From: Bradyrhizobium barranii subsp. barranii
Lineage (GTDB): Bacteria; Pseudomonadota; Alphaproteobacteria; Rhizobiales; Xanthobacteraceae
Direction of reading: 5' to 3'
Length of the DNA stretch: 64,000 nt
NCBI RefSeq assembly: GCF_017565645.3
Contig: NZ_CP086136.1
Coordinates: 4,819,501-4,883,500, forward strand
Every line of letters starts with the position of its first letter. Within the stretch, counting starts at the first letter, position 1. The position numbers and the translations under genes are program-made. Positions 49,152 through 58,922 of the stretch are shown piece after piece. The notes beneath the pieces were generated by a model. It saw only the letters and a program-made list of their open reading frames with translations, made no database searches and had not been told where the DNA came from.

Positions 49152-50177
49152 ATGACCGCACTTCGCATGCGTGCCCGCGATTTCCTGACCGACGACCAGC
49201 TTGCCGACGTGCGCCAGCGCGTGACCTGGAAAGGCGTCGCGCTGATCGCCCACGCCTGGGCACTCATTGTCGCAGCGATCGCTTTGGTCGCGTGGTGGCC
49301 CAACCCGATCACCTACATTCTCGCCGTTGCCATCATCGGTTCGCGCCAGCTCGGGCTTGCGATCCTGATGCATGACGGCGCGCATGGCTGCCTGTCCGCT
49401 GACGAGAAGACCAATCTGACCCTGAGCCAATGGTTCTGCGCCTATCCTCTCTTTGCGGAGACGCGCAGCTATCGGCGCTACCACCTTCAGCATCACGCGC
49501 GCACCCAGCAGGAGGACGACCCCGATCTCGTACTGTCGGCGCCGTTTCCGATCACCAGGCTGAGCTATCGCCGCAAGTTCATTCGCGACATCACTGGGCA
49601 GACCGGCTACCAGCAGCGCAAGGCGCAACTGCTCAACGCGCTCGGGCCGAAGGACTGGACGTTGCGGCAGCGCGCGGCGCATTTCTGGGAGAAACTCGGC
49701 CCGCAATGCCTCGCCAATGCCGCGATGTTCGCAGCGCTTGCGGCAGCCGGCGTGTGGTGGGCCTATCCGCTGCTATGGCTGGTGCCGCTGTTGACCTGGA
49801 TGATGGTCATCACCCGCATCCGCAACATCGCCGAGCACGCTGTCGTGCCCGACAGCAGCGATCCCTTGCGCAACACCCGCACCACGCATGCGAATTTCCT
49901 CGAGCGGCTGTTCATCGCGCCGTACTACGTGAACTATCACCTCGAGCATCATCTCTTATTCTACGTGCCCTGCTACAATCTGCCGAAGGTGCATCGCCTG
50001 CTGAGTGCGAGCCGGCACGCCGGCCGCATAGAGGTGCAGCCGGGCTACGCCGCGGTGCTGCGGCTGGCGACCGCGAAGCCGGACCGGGATGACCGGCCGG
50101 GGCAACTCGTGAACAGCGCGCGCCGCGCGCAGGCAGGGGCGGCGGTCGACGCCAATCAGACCAATGGTGGATTCTAG
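49152..50177 (+). CDS. Membrane fatty acid desaturase family protein
   Basis: A 341-residue di-iron desaturase/hydroxylase of the FA_desaturase family. The three His boxes are present: HDGAH (74-78), HLQHH (111-115) and HLEHH (263-267), with four hydrophobic segments around them. The enzyme introduces a double bond or hydroxyl into an acyl chain or related lipid; the regiochemistry is not readable. It is coupled to the TetR regulator upstream. The C-terminal 40 residues are polar and not conserved-looking. Confidence 0.92.
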   Translation: MTALRMRARDFLTDDQLADVRQRVTWKGVALIAHAWALIVAAIALVAWWPNPITYILAVAIIGSRQLGLAILMHDGAHGCLSADEKTNLTLSQWFCAYPLFAETRSYRRYHLQHHARTQQEDDPDLVLSAPFPITRLSYRRKFIRDITGQTGYQQRKAQLLNALGPKDWTLRQRAAHFWEKLGPQCLANAAMFAALAAAGVWWAYPLLWLVPLLTWMMVITRIRNIAEHAVVPDSSDPLRNTRTTHANFLERLFIAPYYVNYHLEHHLLFYVPCYNLPKVHRLLSASRHAGRIEVQPGYAAVLRLATAKPDRDDRPGQLVNSARRAQAGAAVDANQTNGGF

Positions 50178-50349
50178 GGCCAGCATTCCCCGTTGAATCC
50201 CGGGCGAAGTTCCTATCTTGGCTTGACATTCCGGCCCCGGACAGTGTCTACGGCCCCCTTTGGAGCATGATCCGGAACCATGGCCTAAGGCCGTGCGTCG
50301 TCGGCTGCCGGTTCTCGCAGGGATCACGCCCGACAAGCAGGGAGCGCCG

Positions 50350-51309
50350 ATGACGGCAGCATTCACATTTCCAGGGCAGGGGTCCCAGGCGGTTGGCATG
50401 GGCAAGGCCCTGGCCGACGCCTTTCCGGTGGCACGCGCCGTGTTCGACGAGGTCGATGCCGCGCTTGGGGAGAAGCTGACGGCGATCATCTGGGATGGTC
50501 CTGCAGAAACGCTCCAGCTTACAGAGAACGCCCAGCCGGCGCTGATGGCGGTATCTGTCGCCACCCTGCGCGTGCTGGAGGCCGAAGCCGGGTTTTCCGT
50601 GGGACGGGACGCGGCCTTCGTCGCCGGCCACTCGCTCGGTGAATATTCGGCGCTGGCTGCGGCCGGCAGCCTGACGATCTCGGATACCGCGCGGTTGCTT
50701 CGCACCCGCGGTCTCGCAATGCAAAAAGCCGTGCCAGTCGGCGCCGGCGCGATGGCCGCTCTCCTTGGTCTCGACTACGAGGCCGCGATGGAGGTCGCGG
50801 GCGAGGCGGCACAGGGCCAGGTCTGCCAGGCCGCCAACGACAATGGTGGCGGGCAGGTGGTCGTCTCCGGCGACAAGGCTGCGGTCGATCGCGCCGTCGA
50901 AATCGCCAAGACCAAGGGCGCCAAGCGCGCAATGCTGCTGCCGGTGTCCGCACCGTTCCATTGCAAGTTGATGCAGCCCGCCGCCGACGCCATGGCGGAG
51001 GCGCTGGCGAAGGTCACGATCAAGGCGCCGGCGGCGCCGCTGGTGTCGAACGTGCTGGCGAGCGCCATCAGCGATCCCGACGAGATCCGTCGCCGCCTGG
51101 TCGAGCAGGTCACCGGCACGGTGCGCTGGCGCGAGTCGGTTGCCTATATGGCAGGGCAGGGCGTCAACCGCTTCTTCGAGATCGGCGCCGGCAAGGTGCT
51201 GTCGGGTCTCGTCAAGCGCATTGCGGATGGCGCTGTCGGCGTGTCTGTCGGCGGGCCGAACGACATTGCCGCCGCCAAGGATGCATTGGCCGCTGCGAAG
51301 CAGGCCTAG
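50350..51309 (+). CDS. fabD: Malonyl CoA-acyl carrier protein transacylase
   Basis: FabD loads malonyl groups on ACP for fatty-acid synthesis. GQGSQ is near the N-terminus (residues 9-13), the nucleophile Ser95 is in GHSLGEYSAL and the His is in SAPFHCKLM. It has 319 residues, the normal length. The chosen ATG (MTAAFTFPGQG) is the only one consistent with the family start. It is the first gene of the fabD-fabG-acpP-fabF cluster, followed after 12 bases by fabG. Confidence 0.96.
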   Translation: MTAAFTFPGQGSQAVGMGKALADAFPVARAVFDEVDAALGEKLTAIIWDGPAETLQLTENAQPALMAVSVATLRVLEAEAGFSVGRDAAFVAGHSLGEYSALAAAGSLTISDTARLLRTRGLAMQKAVPVGAGAMAALLGLDYEAAMEVAGEAAQGQVCQAANDNGGGQVVVSGDKAAVDRAVEIAKTKGAKRAMLLPVSAPFHCKLMQPAADAMAEALAKVTIKAPAAPLVSNVLASAISDPDEIRRRLVEQVTGTVRWRESVAYMAGQGVNRFFEIGAGKVLSGLVKRIADGAVGVSVGGPNDIAAAKDALAAAKQA

Positions 51310-51321
51310 AGGAGTTTTTCA

Positions 51322-52059
51322 ATGTTCGACCTGACTGGCAAAAAGGCGCTCGTCACCGGCGCGACCGGCGGCATCGGCGGCGCGATCGCGCAGGCGCTGC
51401 ACGCGCAGGGTGCTACCGTTGCGATCTCCGGAACGCGCAAGGAAGTGCTGGATGAGCTCGCCGGCAAGCTCGGCGAGTGTACCCACGTGCTGCCCTGCAA
51501 TCTCTCCAAGGCCGACGAGGTCGAGGCGCTGGTGCCCGCCGCGGAAGCCGCGATGGGGCAGGTCGACATTCTCGTCGCCAATGCCGGCATCACCCGCGAC
51601 AATCTCTTCGTCCAGCTCCGTGACGAGGACTGGGAGGAGGTCATCAACATCAATCTGACCTCGACCTTCCGCCTGGCGCGCGCCGCGACCAAGCTGATGA
51701 TGCGCAAGCGCTTCGGCCGTATCATTGCCATCACGTCGATCGTCGGCGTCACCGGCAATCCCGGGCAGGGCAACTACACGGCATCGAAGGCCGGCCTGAT
51801 CGGCATGATCAAGACGCTCGGTGCCGAATACGCCAAGCGCGGCGTGACCGCGAACTGCATCGCGCCGGGCTTCATCAAGACGCCGATGACCGATGCGCTC
51901 AACGACAAGCAGCGCGAGACGATTCTGGCCAAGGTTCCGGCTGCCCGCCTGGGGACGCCGGAGGACATCGCAGCCGCCGCCGTCTACCTGAGTTCGAACG
52001 AAGCGGCCTACGTCACGGGACAAACCATCCACGTCAACGGCGGCATGGCCATGATCTGA
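51322..52059 (+). CDS. fabG: 3-oxoacyl-ACP reductase
   Basis: FabG is the NADPH-dependent SDR of fatty-acid elongation, 245 residues. The cofactor motif TGATGGIGG is at 12-20, NAG at 87-89 and the catalytic triad is Ser139, Tyr152, Lys156 (YTASK). The end GGMAMI is typical of FabG. It follows fabD by 12 bases. The next gene, acpP, is 307 bases away and probably has its own promoter. Confidence 0.96.
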   Translation: MFDLTGKKALVTGATGGIGGAIAQALHAQGATVAISGTRKEVLDELAGKLGECTHVLPCNLSKADEVEALVPAAEAAMGQVDILVANAGITRDNLFVQLRDEDWEEVININLTSTFRLARAATKLMMRKRFGRIIAITSIVGVTGNPGQGNYTASKAGLIGMIKTLGAEYAKRGVTANCIAPGFIKTPMTDALNDKQRETILAKVPAARLGTPEDIAAAAVYLSSNEAAYVTGQTIHVNGGMAMI

Positions 52060-52366
52060 CGTCTCCTTCCGCACTGCCCACAAGGGCGGTGCGGGATGCG
52101 GCAAACGGCCGTTTCCGGTGCGAAATGAGGCTTGTAGTCAAGGCAGTTGAAGTATGATAACCGGACGCTCAACGGATGGGCAAAGAACGCCATTGCAGGT
52201 TTTTGAAACCCTGTATATTGGCGATGCGGAGCCTTGGCCGTCTCGCCGGGCCTGCATCGGTTAAGATGGGGCCAATCAAAGTTCGTAAGCGAAGGCAGTC
52301 AACGACCACGACGGCTCGTATCGTCCCGGGGGGTCGGGTCTACAGGGAACAACACGAGGTTATGCA
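52060..52366 (+). promoter_or_regulatory. acpP: acpP leader and promoter region
   Basis: No gene is visible in these 307 bases. A candidate sigma-70 element occurs at about 52193-52220 (TTGCAG, then TATATT after 15 bases), which would give a leader of some 150 bases for acpP. The spacing is shorter than optimal, so this is tentative. Confidence 0.35.
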
Positions 52367-52606
52367 ATGAGTGACATTGGCGAGCGGGTTAAGAAGATCG
52401 TGGTCGAACACCTTGGTGTTGAACCCGAGAAGGTTGTCGACGCTGCGAGCTTCATCGACGACCTCGGCGCCGACAGTCTGGACACCGTCGAGCTGGTGAT
52501 GGCGTTCGAAGAAGAATTCGGTTGCGAGATTCCGGACGACGCCGCGGAGACGATTCTCACCGTCGGCGACGCCACGAAGTTTCTCGAGAAGAACGCGAAG
52601 AGCTAA
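52367..52606 (+). CDS. acpP: Acyl carrier protein
   Basis: A 79-residue acidic carrier protein. Ser37 in [18 protein letters not shown] is the phosphopantetheine site. The N-terminus ([20 protein letters not shown]) is typical of the housekeeping ACP of alphaproteobacteria. It shuttles acyl groups between FabD, FabG, FabF and other enzymes. It is followed by fabF after 108 bases. Confidence 0.97.
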   Translation: MSDIGERVKKIVVEHLGVEPEKVVDAASFIDDLGADSLDTVELVMAFEEEFGCEIPDDAAETILTVGDATKFLEKNAKS

Positions 52607-52714
52607 GGCTCTTCATTTTCGCGGGGACAACATTGAAACCGGACGGGCCGCTGACCAGCGGTCAGCCGGTTTCTTGTTATTGGCCGTGAATCTTTCGATG
52701 CGGAGTTTTCGAAT

Positions 52715-53980
52715 ATGAGGCGGGTTGTCGTCACTGGTCTCGGCATGGTGTCGCCGCTCGGCTGCGGCGTCGAACCGACCTGGAAACGCATCCTCAACGG
52801 CGAAAGCGGCGCACGCAGGATCGAGAGCTTCGATGTCTCCGATCTTCAGACCAAATACGCCTGCACCGTCGTGCGCGGCGACGGCACGAACGATACTTTC
52901 AATCCCGATACCTGGATGGAGCCGAAGGACCAGCGCAAGGTCGACGACTTCATCATCTTCGGCATGGCCGCAGCCGGCCAGGCGCTCGATGATGCCAACT
53001 GGCATCCCGAGACCGAAGAGGACAAGTGCGCGACCGGCACCATGATCGGTTCCGGCATCGGCGGCCTCACCGGCATTGCCGAAACCGCGATCCTCCTGAA
53101 GGAGCGCGGACCGCGCCGGGTGTCGCCGTTCTTCATTCCGGGCCGCCTCATCAATCTTGCTTCCGGCTACGTCTCGATCGCGCACGGTCTGAAGGGGCCG
53201 AACCATTCGGTGGTCACGGCCTGCTCGACCGGTGCACATGCGGTCGGCGACGCCGCCCGTCTGATTGCGCTGGGCGATGCCGACGTCATGGTTGCCGGCG
53301 GCGCCGAGTCGCCGATCAGCCGTATCGGCATTGCCGGCTTCAACGCCGCGCGCGCGCTCTCGACCGGTTTCAACGAAACGCCCGAGAAGGCATCGCGTCC
53401 CTACGACAAGGACCGCGACGGCTTCGTGATGGGCGAGGGCGCCGGTGTCCTCGTCCTGGAAGAACTCGAGCACGCTCAGCGCCGCGGCGCCAAGATCTAC
53501 GCCGAGGTGATCGGCTACGGTCTTTCGGGCGATGCCTATCACATCACCTCGCCGTCGCCCGATGGCGATGGCGGCTTCCGCAGCATGTCGGCAGCGCTCA
53601 AGCGCGCCGGCCTCACGGCATCCGATCTCGACTACATCAACGCCCACGGCACCTCGACACCGCTCGGCGACGAGATCGAGCTCGGTGCGGTCGAGCGGCT
53701 GCTCGGCAACGCCGCTTCCAAGGTCGCGATGTCCTCGACCAAATCCTCGACCGGCCATCTCCTCGGTGCCGCCGGCGCGATCGAGGCAATCTTCGCCATT
53801 CTCGCGATTCGCGATAATGTCGTGCCGCCGACCATCAATCTGGACAATCCGTCGGTCGAGACTGCGATCGATCTCGTGCCGCACATTGCGAAGGAGCGCG
53901 AGGTCAACGTCGCGTTGTCGAATTCTTTTGGTTTTGGCGGTACCAACGCGTCGGTGATCTTCCGCCGCCTGGTTCATTAG
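52715..53980 (+). CDS. fabF: 3-oxoacyl-ACP synthase II
   Basis: FabF condenses malonyl-ACP with acyl-ACP, 421 residues. The Cys-His-His triad is Cys170 (VTACSTGAHA), His311 (NAHGTSTPLGD) and His348 (STGHLLGAAG). The MRRVVVTGLGMVSPLG start and the C-terminal SNSFGFGGTNAS are diagnostic. It is cotranscribed with or near acpP. KAS II also adjusts cis-vaccenate content with temperature in related bacteria. Confidence 0.97.
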   Translation: MRRVVVTGLGMVSPLGCGVEPTWKRILNGESGARRIESFDVSDLQTKYACTVVRGDGTNDTFNPDTWMEPKDQRKVDDFIIFGMAAAGQALDDANWHPETEEDKCATGTMIGSGIGGLTGIAETAILLKERGPRRVSPFFIPGRLINLASGYVSIAHGLKGPNHSVVTACSTGAHAVGDAARLIALGDADVMVAGGAESPISRIGIAGFNAARALSTGFNETPEKASRPYDKDRDGFVMGEGAGVLVLEELEHAQRRGAKIYAEVIGYGLSGDAYHITSPSPDGDGGFRSMSAALKRAGLTASDLDYINAHGTSTPLGDEIELGAVERLLGNAASKVAMSSTKSSTGHLLGAAGAIEAIFAILAIRDNVVPPTINLDNPSVETAIDLVPHIAKEREVNVALSNSFGFGGTNASVIFRRLVH

Positions 53981-54105
53981 TTTGCGTTTGAAACGAATCC
54001 ACCGTTTTGCCGTATTCAGCGATAGTCATACCCCGTGGGCGCGTGCATTGGCTCGACAAGCGATTGTCTGGCCGCGATTGAACCGGCAGGATTCAGGTTG
54101 CTTCG

Positions 54106-55383
54106 ATGAGTGAAAGGCCGCCCATTTCGCCCCGGAGTCCGCGGGCAGCGCTGGAGCCCGAGCAGGTTCCGCCGCCGCCGAGGCGATCGGACCGGGCGCG
54201 CAATCCCTTCGTGATCGTCGGCAACGCCATCATCACCCTTCTGCTGATCGCCATGTTGGGCGCCGGCGGCGTCTACTATTACGGCCGGCAGTTGCTCGAG
54301 GCGCCGGGGCCGCTGAAGGAAGACAAGATCGTCAACATCCCGCAGCGGGCCGGCAAGCGCGACATCGCCGAGACGCTGAACCGGGAAGGCGTGGCCGACG
54401 TCAATCCCTGGGTGTTCATCGCCAGCGTCGCCGCGCTGAAGGCGAGCTCGGACCTCAAGCCGGGTGAATATTCGTTCCAGAAGAACGCCTCCTTGCGCGA
54501 CGTCATCGCCACTATCGTCGAGGGCAAGGTGGTGCAGCATTCCGTTACGATCCCGGAAGGCCTGACCTCCGAGCAGATCGTGGCGCGGCTGTCCGACAAC
54601 GACATCTTCACCGGCAGCGTCCGCGAGTTGCCGCGTGAAGGCACGCTGCTGCCAGAGACCTACAAGTTCCCGCGCGGGACCCCGCGCGATCAGGTGATCC
54701 AGCGCATGCAACAGGCGCACAAGCGCGTGCTGGCCGAGATCTGGGAGCGCCGCAGCCAGGACATTCCGGTGAAATCTCCGGAGCAACTGGTGACGCTGGC
54801 CTCGATCGTTGAGAAGGAAACCGGCAAGCCGGACGAGCGCAGCCGTGTCGCTGCCGTATTCGCCAACCGGCTGAAGCAGAAAATCAAGCTGCAGTCCGAT
54901 CCGACCATCATCTACGGCCTTGTCGGCGGCAAGGGTACGCTCGGCCGACCGATCAAGCGCAGCGAGATTACGCAGCCTTCGCCCTACAACACCTATGTGA
55001 TCGAGGGACTGCCGCCCGGCCCGATCTCCAATCCCGGCCGCGCCTCGCTGGAAGCCACCGCCAACCCGGCCCGCACCCGTGACCTCTATTTCGTCGCCGA
55101 CGGCACCGGCGGCCATGCCTTCACCGAGACCTACGACGCGCACCAGAAGAACGTCGCCAAGCTGCGCGCGATGGAGAAGCAGATCCAGAACGACACGGTC
55201 GAGCCGGCCGAGGATGCGCAGCCGCCGGCGGCCGCCGCGCCCGGCGCTGCCGCGGATCCGCCGACCGCGACCACGCCGGCGCGGCCCAATCAGCAGAAAA
55301 AGCCGCCAGCCGCTCGCCCCGCTGGTCCCGCGCCCGCCCGCCAGGGCGCGGTGCAGCCGTCGCCGCCGGTGGTCCAGCGCTAG
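54106..55383 (+). CDS. mltG: Endolytic murein transglycosylase MltG
   Basis: A YceG-like enzyme that ends nascent glycan strands, 425 residues. It has a cytoplasmic Pro/Arg-rich start (residues 1-33), one membrane helix (about 35-57), then a LysM-like and a catalytic domain. The Glu motif IVEKETG is at about residues 234-240. A Pro/Ala-rich C-terminal tail from about residue 370 is unusual in length. It follows fabF in the conserved fab-mltG-yicC-gmk cluster. Confidence 0.94.
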   Translation: MSERPPISPRSPRAALEPEQVPPPPRRSDRARNPFVIVGNAIITLLLIAMLGAGGVYYYGRQLLEAPGPLKEDKIVNIPQRAGKRDIAETLNREGVADVNPWVFIASVAALKASSDLKPGEYSFQKNASLRDVIATIVEGKVVQHSVTIPEGLTSEQIVARLSDNDIFTGSVRELPREGTLLPETYKFPRGTPRDQVIQRMQQAHKRVLAEIWERRSQDIPVKSPEQLVTLASIVEKETGKPDERSRVAAVFANRLKQKIKLQSDPTIIYGLVGGKGTLGRPIKRSEITQPSPYNTYVIEGLPPGPISNPGRASLEATANPARTRDLYFVADGTGGHAFTETYDAHQKNVAKLRAMEKQIQNDTVEPAEDAQPPAAAAPGAAADPPTATTPARPNQQKKPPAARPAGPAPARQGAVQPSPPVVQR

Positions 55384-55499
55384 GTTCGCGCAGATCTGCC
55401 TGCGGGACTTTGCGGATTCCACTTTCCTGCAAAATAGTCTTAAGATTCGCGTGGCCTGATGGGCCTCGCGAATCCTGTGTTTCCGGAGAAATTGACCTG

Positions 55500-56387
55500 A
55501 TGGCGCTGTCGTCCATGACCGGCTTTGCCCGAAGCCACGGCGCTAGCGGGCCGTATACGTTCGAATGGGAATTGAAGTCGGTCAACGCCAAGGGCTTTGA
55601 CCTCAGGGTGCGGTTGCCGCAGGGGTTCGACGAGCTCGAGGCCCACGCCAAGAAGCGCGCCGGCGAGCTTCTGTCGCGCGGCACCGTCTATGCCAATCTC
55701 AACGTCAAGCGGGCCAACGCCGCAGCCTCCGTCCGCGTCAACGAGGACGTGCTCAACGCCGTCCTGAAGGCGGCCGCGATGATCGCCGGCAAGGTCGACG
55801 CGGTTGCGCCGAGCGTCGACGGCCTGCTCGCCATCAAGGGCGTCGTCGAGGTCGCCGAGCCCGAGGGTGACGAGGAGGAGGACAAGGCCGCGCGTGCCGC
55901 GGCTGCGGAGGCCTTCGACAAGGCGCTCGCCGATCTCGTCGAGATGCGCAAGCGCGAGGGCACATCGCTCGGGCAGATCCTGACCCAGCGGGTCGACGAG
56001 GTCGAGGTGCTGGCGAGGAAGGCGGAAGCCGCGCCGGGCCGCAAGCCCGAGGCGATCAAGGCGAGGCTCGCCGAGCAGATCGCAACCCTGCTCGACACCT
56101 CCGACCGTTTCGATTCCGACCGCCTGATGCAGGAGGCGATCCTGATTGCCACCAGGGCCGACATCCGCGAGGAGCTCGACCGCATCGCCTCCCACATCGC
56201 GCAGGCGCGCGAGCTGATAGGCAAGGGCGGCCCGATCGGCCGCAAGCTCGACTTCCTGGCGCAGGAATTTCACCGCGAGGTCAACACCTGCTGCTCGAAG
56301 TCGAACGATATCGAGCTGACCAATACGGGCCTGGCCATGAAGAACGTGGTCGAGCAATTCCGCGAACAGGTCCAGAATCTGGAGTGA
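55500..56387 (+). CDS. yicC: YicC/YloC family endoribonuclease
   Basis: A 295-residue YicC-type protein. The N-terminus LSSMTGFARSHGASGPYTFE and WELKSVNAKGFDLRVRLP, and the C-terminal DUF1732 segment GRKLDFLAQEFHREVNTCCS, KSNDIELTNTGLAMK are both diagnostic. YicC is an endoribonuclease in E. coli. The chosen ATG lies at the family start; earlier in-frame codons are in the intergenic gap after mltG. gmk follows after three bases. Confidence 0.93.
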   Translation: MALSSMTGFARSHGASGPYTFEWELKSVNAKGFDLRVRLPQGFDELEAHAKKRAGELLSRGTVYANLNVKRANAAASVRVNEDVLNAVLKAAAMIAGKVDAVAPSVDGLLAIKGVVEVAEPEGDEEEDKAARAAAAEAFDKALADLVEMRKREGTSLGQILTQRVDEVEVLARKAEAAPGRKPEAIKARLAEQIATLLDTSDRFDSDRLMQEAILIATRADIREELDRIASHIAQARELIGKGGPIGRKLDFLAQEFHREVNTCCSKSNDIELTNTGLAMKNVVEQFREQVQNLE

Positions 56388-56390
56388 TCG

Positions 56391-57050
56391 ATGACGGCGG
56401 GCGGTCACGGAACTGACGGTGTCGAGCGGCGTGGATTGATGTTCGTGCTGTCCTCGCCGTCGGGCGCGGGCAAGACGACGCTGTCGCGTCTACTGATCGA
56501 CCGCATGCCCGGCCTGCGGATGTCGGTCTCCGCGACCACGCGTGCGATGCGGCCCGGCGAGGTCGACGGCCGCGACTACCTGTTCGTCGACAAGGCCAGG
56601 TTCGGCGCGATGGTGAAGGGCGACGAGCTGCTGGAATGGGCGACGGTGTTCGACAACAGCTACGGCACGCCGCGTGCGCCGGTCGAGGCGGCGCTGTCGG
56701 CCGGGCAGGACGTGCTGTTCGACATCGACTGGCAGGGCACGCAGCAGCTCCGCGAGAAGGCGCGCGCGGACGTTGTCAGCGTGTTCATTTTACCGCCCTC
56801 GGCCGCCGATCTCGAGAAGCGGCTGCATTCGCGCGCGCAGGATTCCGACGAGGTGATCCGCAAGCGCATGAGCCGCGCCAGCCACGAGATGAGCCACTGG
56901 GCCGAGTACGACTACATCGTCATCAACCACGCGGTCGACGAGGCGTTTGCCGAAGTGCAGTCGATCCTGAAGGCCGAGCGCCTCAAGCGCGAGCGGCGGA
57001 CTGGCCTCGTTGGTTTCGTACGAGGTTTGCAAGGCCAGCTTCAAGGTTAG
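56391..57050 (+). CDS. gmk: Guanylate kinase
   Basis: Phosphorylates GMP to GDP, 219 residues. The P-loop SGAGKTT is at 24-30, the GMP-binding VSATTRAMRPGEVDGRDYLF segment follows, and the lid is in RMSRASHEMSHWAEYDY. It directly follows yicC in the conserved order. Its last 68 bases overlap the convergent hypothetical gene. Confidence 0.96.
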   Translation: MTAGGHGTDGVERRGLMFVLSSPSGAGKTTLSRLLIDRMPGLRMSVSATTRAMRPGEVDGRDYLFVDKARFGAMVKGDELLEWATVFDNSYGTPRAPVEAALSAGQDVLFDIDWQGTQQLREKARADVVSVFILPPSAADLEKRLHSRAQDSDEVIRKRMSRASHEMSHWAEYDYIVINHAVDEAFAEVQSILKAERLKRERRTGLVGFVRGLQGQLQG

Positions 57051-58230
57051 GCTTCGCGAGGCGCGGTCCTTCCTGCGCCAGCCGTTCCAGCATCGCCGTG
57101 ATCACGTCGACGTCGACGGCGTCCTCGATCTGCACGTCGTCATCGCGATCGGCCGCCCCCTTGTCATTGACGTCGTTGGCCGCGAGCCGGGGGGCCGATG
57201 CCTCGATCTCGAACTCTCCGTTGAACATGTTGGCCTCGTCGAGCTCTGCGACCTCGTTGCTGGCTTGGGGCGCCCGCTGATCGACGGCATCGATCGCGTG
57301 ATCGATCGCCTTGAGCTGCGCGGCTTCGCGCTGGGTGGCTTCGCGCTGGGCAGCTCGGGGACGCCCGGCCGCCTGGGGACGGGCGGCATCGAAATCCACC
57401 GGACGCGGCTGTTGCGCGCGCGGCGCGGCAGTCGGCATCGCCTCGAGCCAGGGTGCGCGGCCGTCGTCGTTCGGCTCCCGATTGTCCCAATTGACGCGAC
57501 GATCCTGAACTCGGACGCGTCGTCCGCCTGCGAAGCGATAGATGATGCTGGCGAGGAGGCCGGCGAGCGCCAGCGCGCCACCGATCACGAGCAGCAGCGT
57601 CTGGAGCGAGCCGGTCGCTTTATCGGTGGTGGCATCTGCTGCGGCAAGCGCGACCGGGGCAGGGGATTTTGACGGCTTCGCGCTCGGCGGCGCAGGCGAG
57701 GCAACAGGAGCGGGCGCAGCTTGCGGTGCGGGCGACGTGGCCGCGGCGGAGGCATCGGGCCAGCGCGTGGCGACCGCGGGCTGCTGCGCGTTGCTGTCGG
57801 CGGAGGGAGTGGCAGCTTGTTGCATCGGCGCCGGTTTCGCTGGTGCGGGCGCATTCGGCGTCGTCGGCGCGGTATTGCCCTGCGGCGTCAGATATTCGGC
57901 GCGTGCGTCCTGCACTGGGTGCTGCTGCTGCGGCGCTGCTGAATCTGCCGTCGGTGCATCGGGCGCAGCCTGCGCGGTCTGCACGGCCTTGGCGCTGTCC
58001 TTGCTGCCTTCGGCGCGCAGATACCAGCATTGCCGCTTGCTCCCGCGCTCCAGGCGATAGTACCAATGCTGCCCCTGCGGCGCCACGCCCTTTGGCGAGG
58101 CGAGGCAGTCGCTGGCGGCATTTGCCGAGCTCGTTGCCTCCGGCGCATTCTGCGACACGGCGGCCAGTGGTGCGCCGGCGATGATGCTGCCGACAAGCGC
58201 AGATATGAACTTCGCGGTGCGGTTGCCCAT
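56983..58230 (-). CDS. Exported/membrane protein with low-complexity linker (415 aa)
   Basis: A signal peptide (FISALVGSIIAGAPLAAVS) precedes a small Cys-containing domain (SDCLASPKGVAPQGQHWYYR, LERGSKRQCWYLRAEG). A long Ala/Pro/Gln-rich linker comes next, followed by one membrane helix (LQTLLLVIGGALALAGLLAS) and a charged cytoplasmic C-terminus. The WYYRLERGSKRQCWYL segment is a pattern I associate with rhizobial hypothetical proteins. The chosen ATG has the signal peptide; upstream codons lack a ribosome binding site. The function is unknown. Confidence 0.7.
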   Translation of the reverse strand: MGNRTAKFISALVGSIIAGAPLAAVSQNAPEATSSANAASDCLASPKGVAPQGQHWYYRLERGSKRQCWYLRAEGSKDSAKAVQTAQAAPDAPTADSAAPQQQHPVQDARAEYLTPQGNTAPTTPNAPAPAKPAPMQQAATPSADSNAQQPAVATRWPDASAAATSPAPQAAPAPVASPAPPSAKPSKSPAPVALAAADATTDKATGSLQTLLLVIGGALALAGLLASIIYRFAGGRRVRVQDRRVNWDNREPNDDGRAPWLEAMPTAAPRAQQPRPVDFDAARPQAAGRPRAAQREATQREAAQLKAIDHAIDAVDQRAPQASNEVAELDEANMFNGEFEIEASAPRLAANDVNDKGAADRDDDVQIEDAVDVDVITAMLERLAQEGPRLAKPNLEAGLANLVRNQRGQSAARA

Positions 58231-58381
58231 CCTGGTCTCCCGATTACGCATAACGCAACTCTTTACCTTCCCTTTGTCATCAAAGACTTGGGTGGCAATG
58301 AGCCGCAAATCCGGAGAGGATGTGGCTTGAATCGGGCCTGCGCGGCGTTCGTTCCGCCGCGAATTCAGGCGTTTTCGAGGG

Positions 58382-58894
58382 CTATTGCTTCGCCGAACTC
58401 CAGGTTCCGCCGCAGCCGTCGGAGCGGCGCCACGTTCCGGAACCACTGCGGCCCGAGAGCCGGCCCGTGCTGGTAAAGGTCACGCCTTGGCCCTGGCCGA
58501 ACGTGCTGACCGAGCCGCCCGTGCTGACGGTTCCGCGAACGCCTTCGCCGATGATCTTGCCCGAGCTCACGACGACAGCGCCGCTCGTGCTGCCGCCGCA
58601 ACCAACGCTGACGACCGCCCAGGCGCCGTCGAAACCACCGCCGCCACCTCCACCGCCACCTCCGCTTCGCCGAGGCGACGAGCGTTCCTCGGTCGCCGGC
58701 TTGCTCCGGCGTGAGGGCGCGGCCGGTTCGGCCGAGCGGCCTGAAGAAGTATCCTGGCGCGAGCCGGACAGCGACTTTTCGTCGTTGCCGATCGAGCCGC
58801 CGGCGCTGCCGGACTGCGCGAAGGCGGACGACGAGGCGAGGGCGAGGTTGAGGAGGGACGCAAGGGCGATCGTACGGACGACGGCATTGGGCAT
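58382..58894 (-). CDS. Secreted Gly/Ser-rich protein (170 aa)
   Basis: It starts MPNAVVRTIALASLLNLALA with a clear signal peptide ending SAFAQ. The mature protein is low-complexity: a Ser/Arg/Glu region, a run of ten Gly, and a Gly/Ser/Thr-rich C-terminal part with two Cys (VVSVGCGGSTSGAV, DGCGGTWSS). The end (TGRLSGRSGSGTWRRSDGC) resembles small secreted sugar- or heparin-binding tails seen in this lineage. The function is unknown. Confidence 0.65.
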   Translation of the reverse strand: MPNAVVRTIALASLLNLALASSSAFAQSGSAGGSIGNDEKSLSGSRQDTSSGRSAEPAAPSRRSKPATEERSSPRRSGGGGGGGGGGFDGAWAVVSVGCGGSTSGAVVVSSGKIIGEGVRGTVSTGGSVSTFGQGQGVTFTSTGRLSGRSGSGTWRRSDGCGGTWSSAKQ

Positions 58895-58922
58895 GAGGAA
58901 ACAATCCGAAATGAAAAAGGTA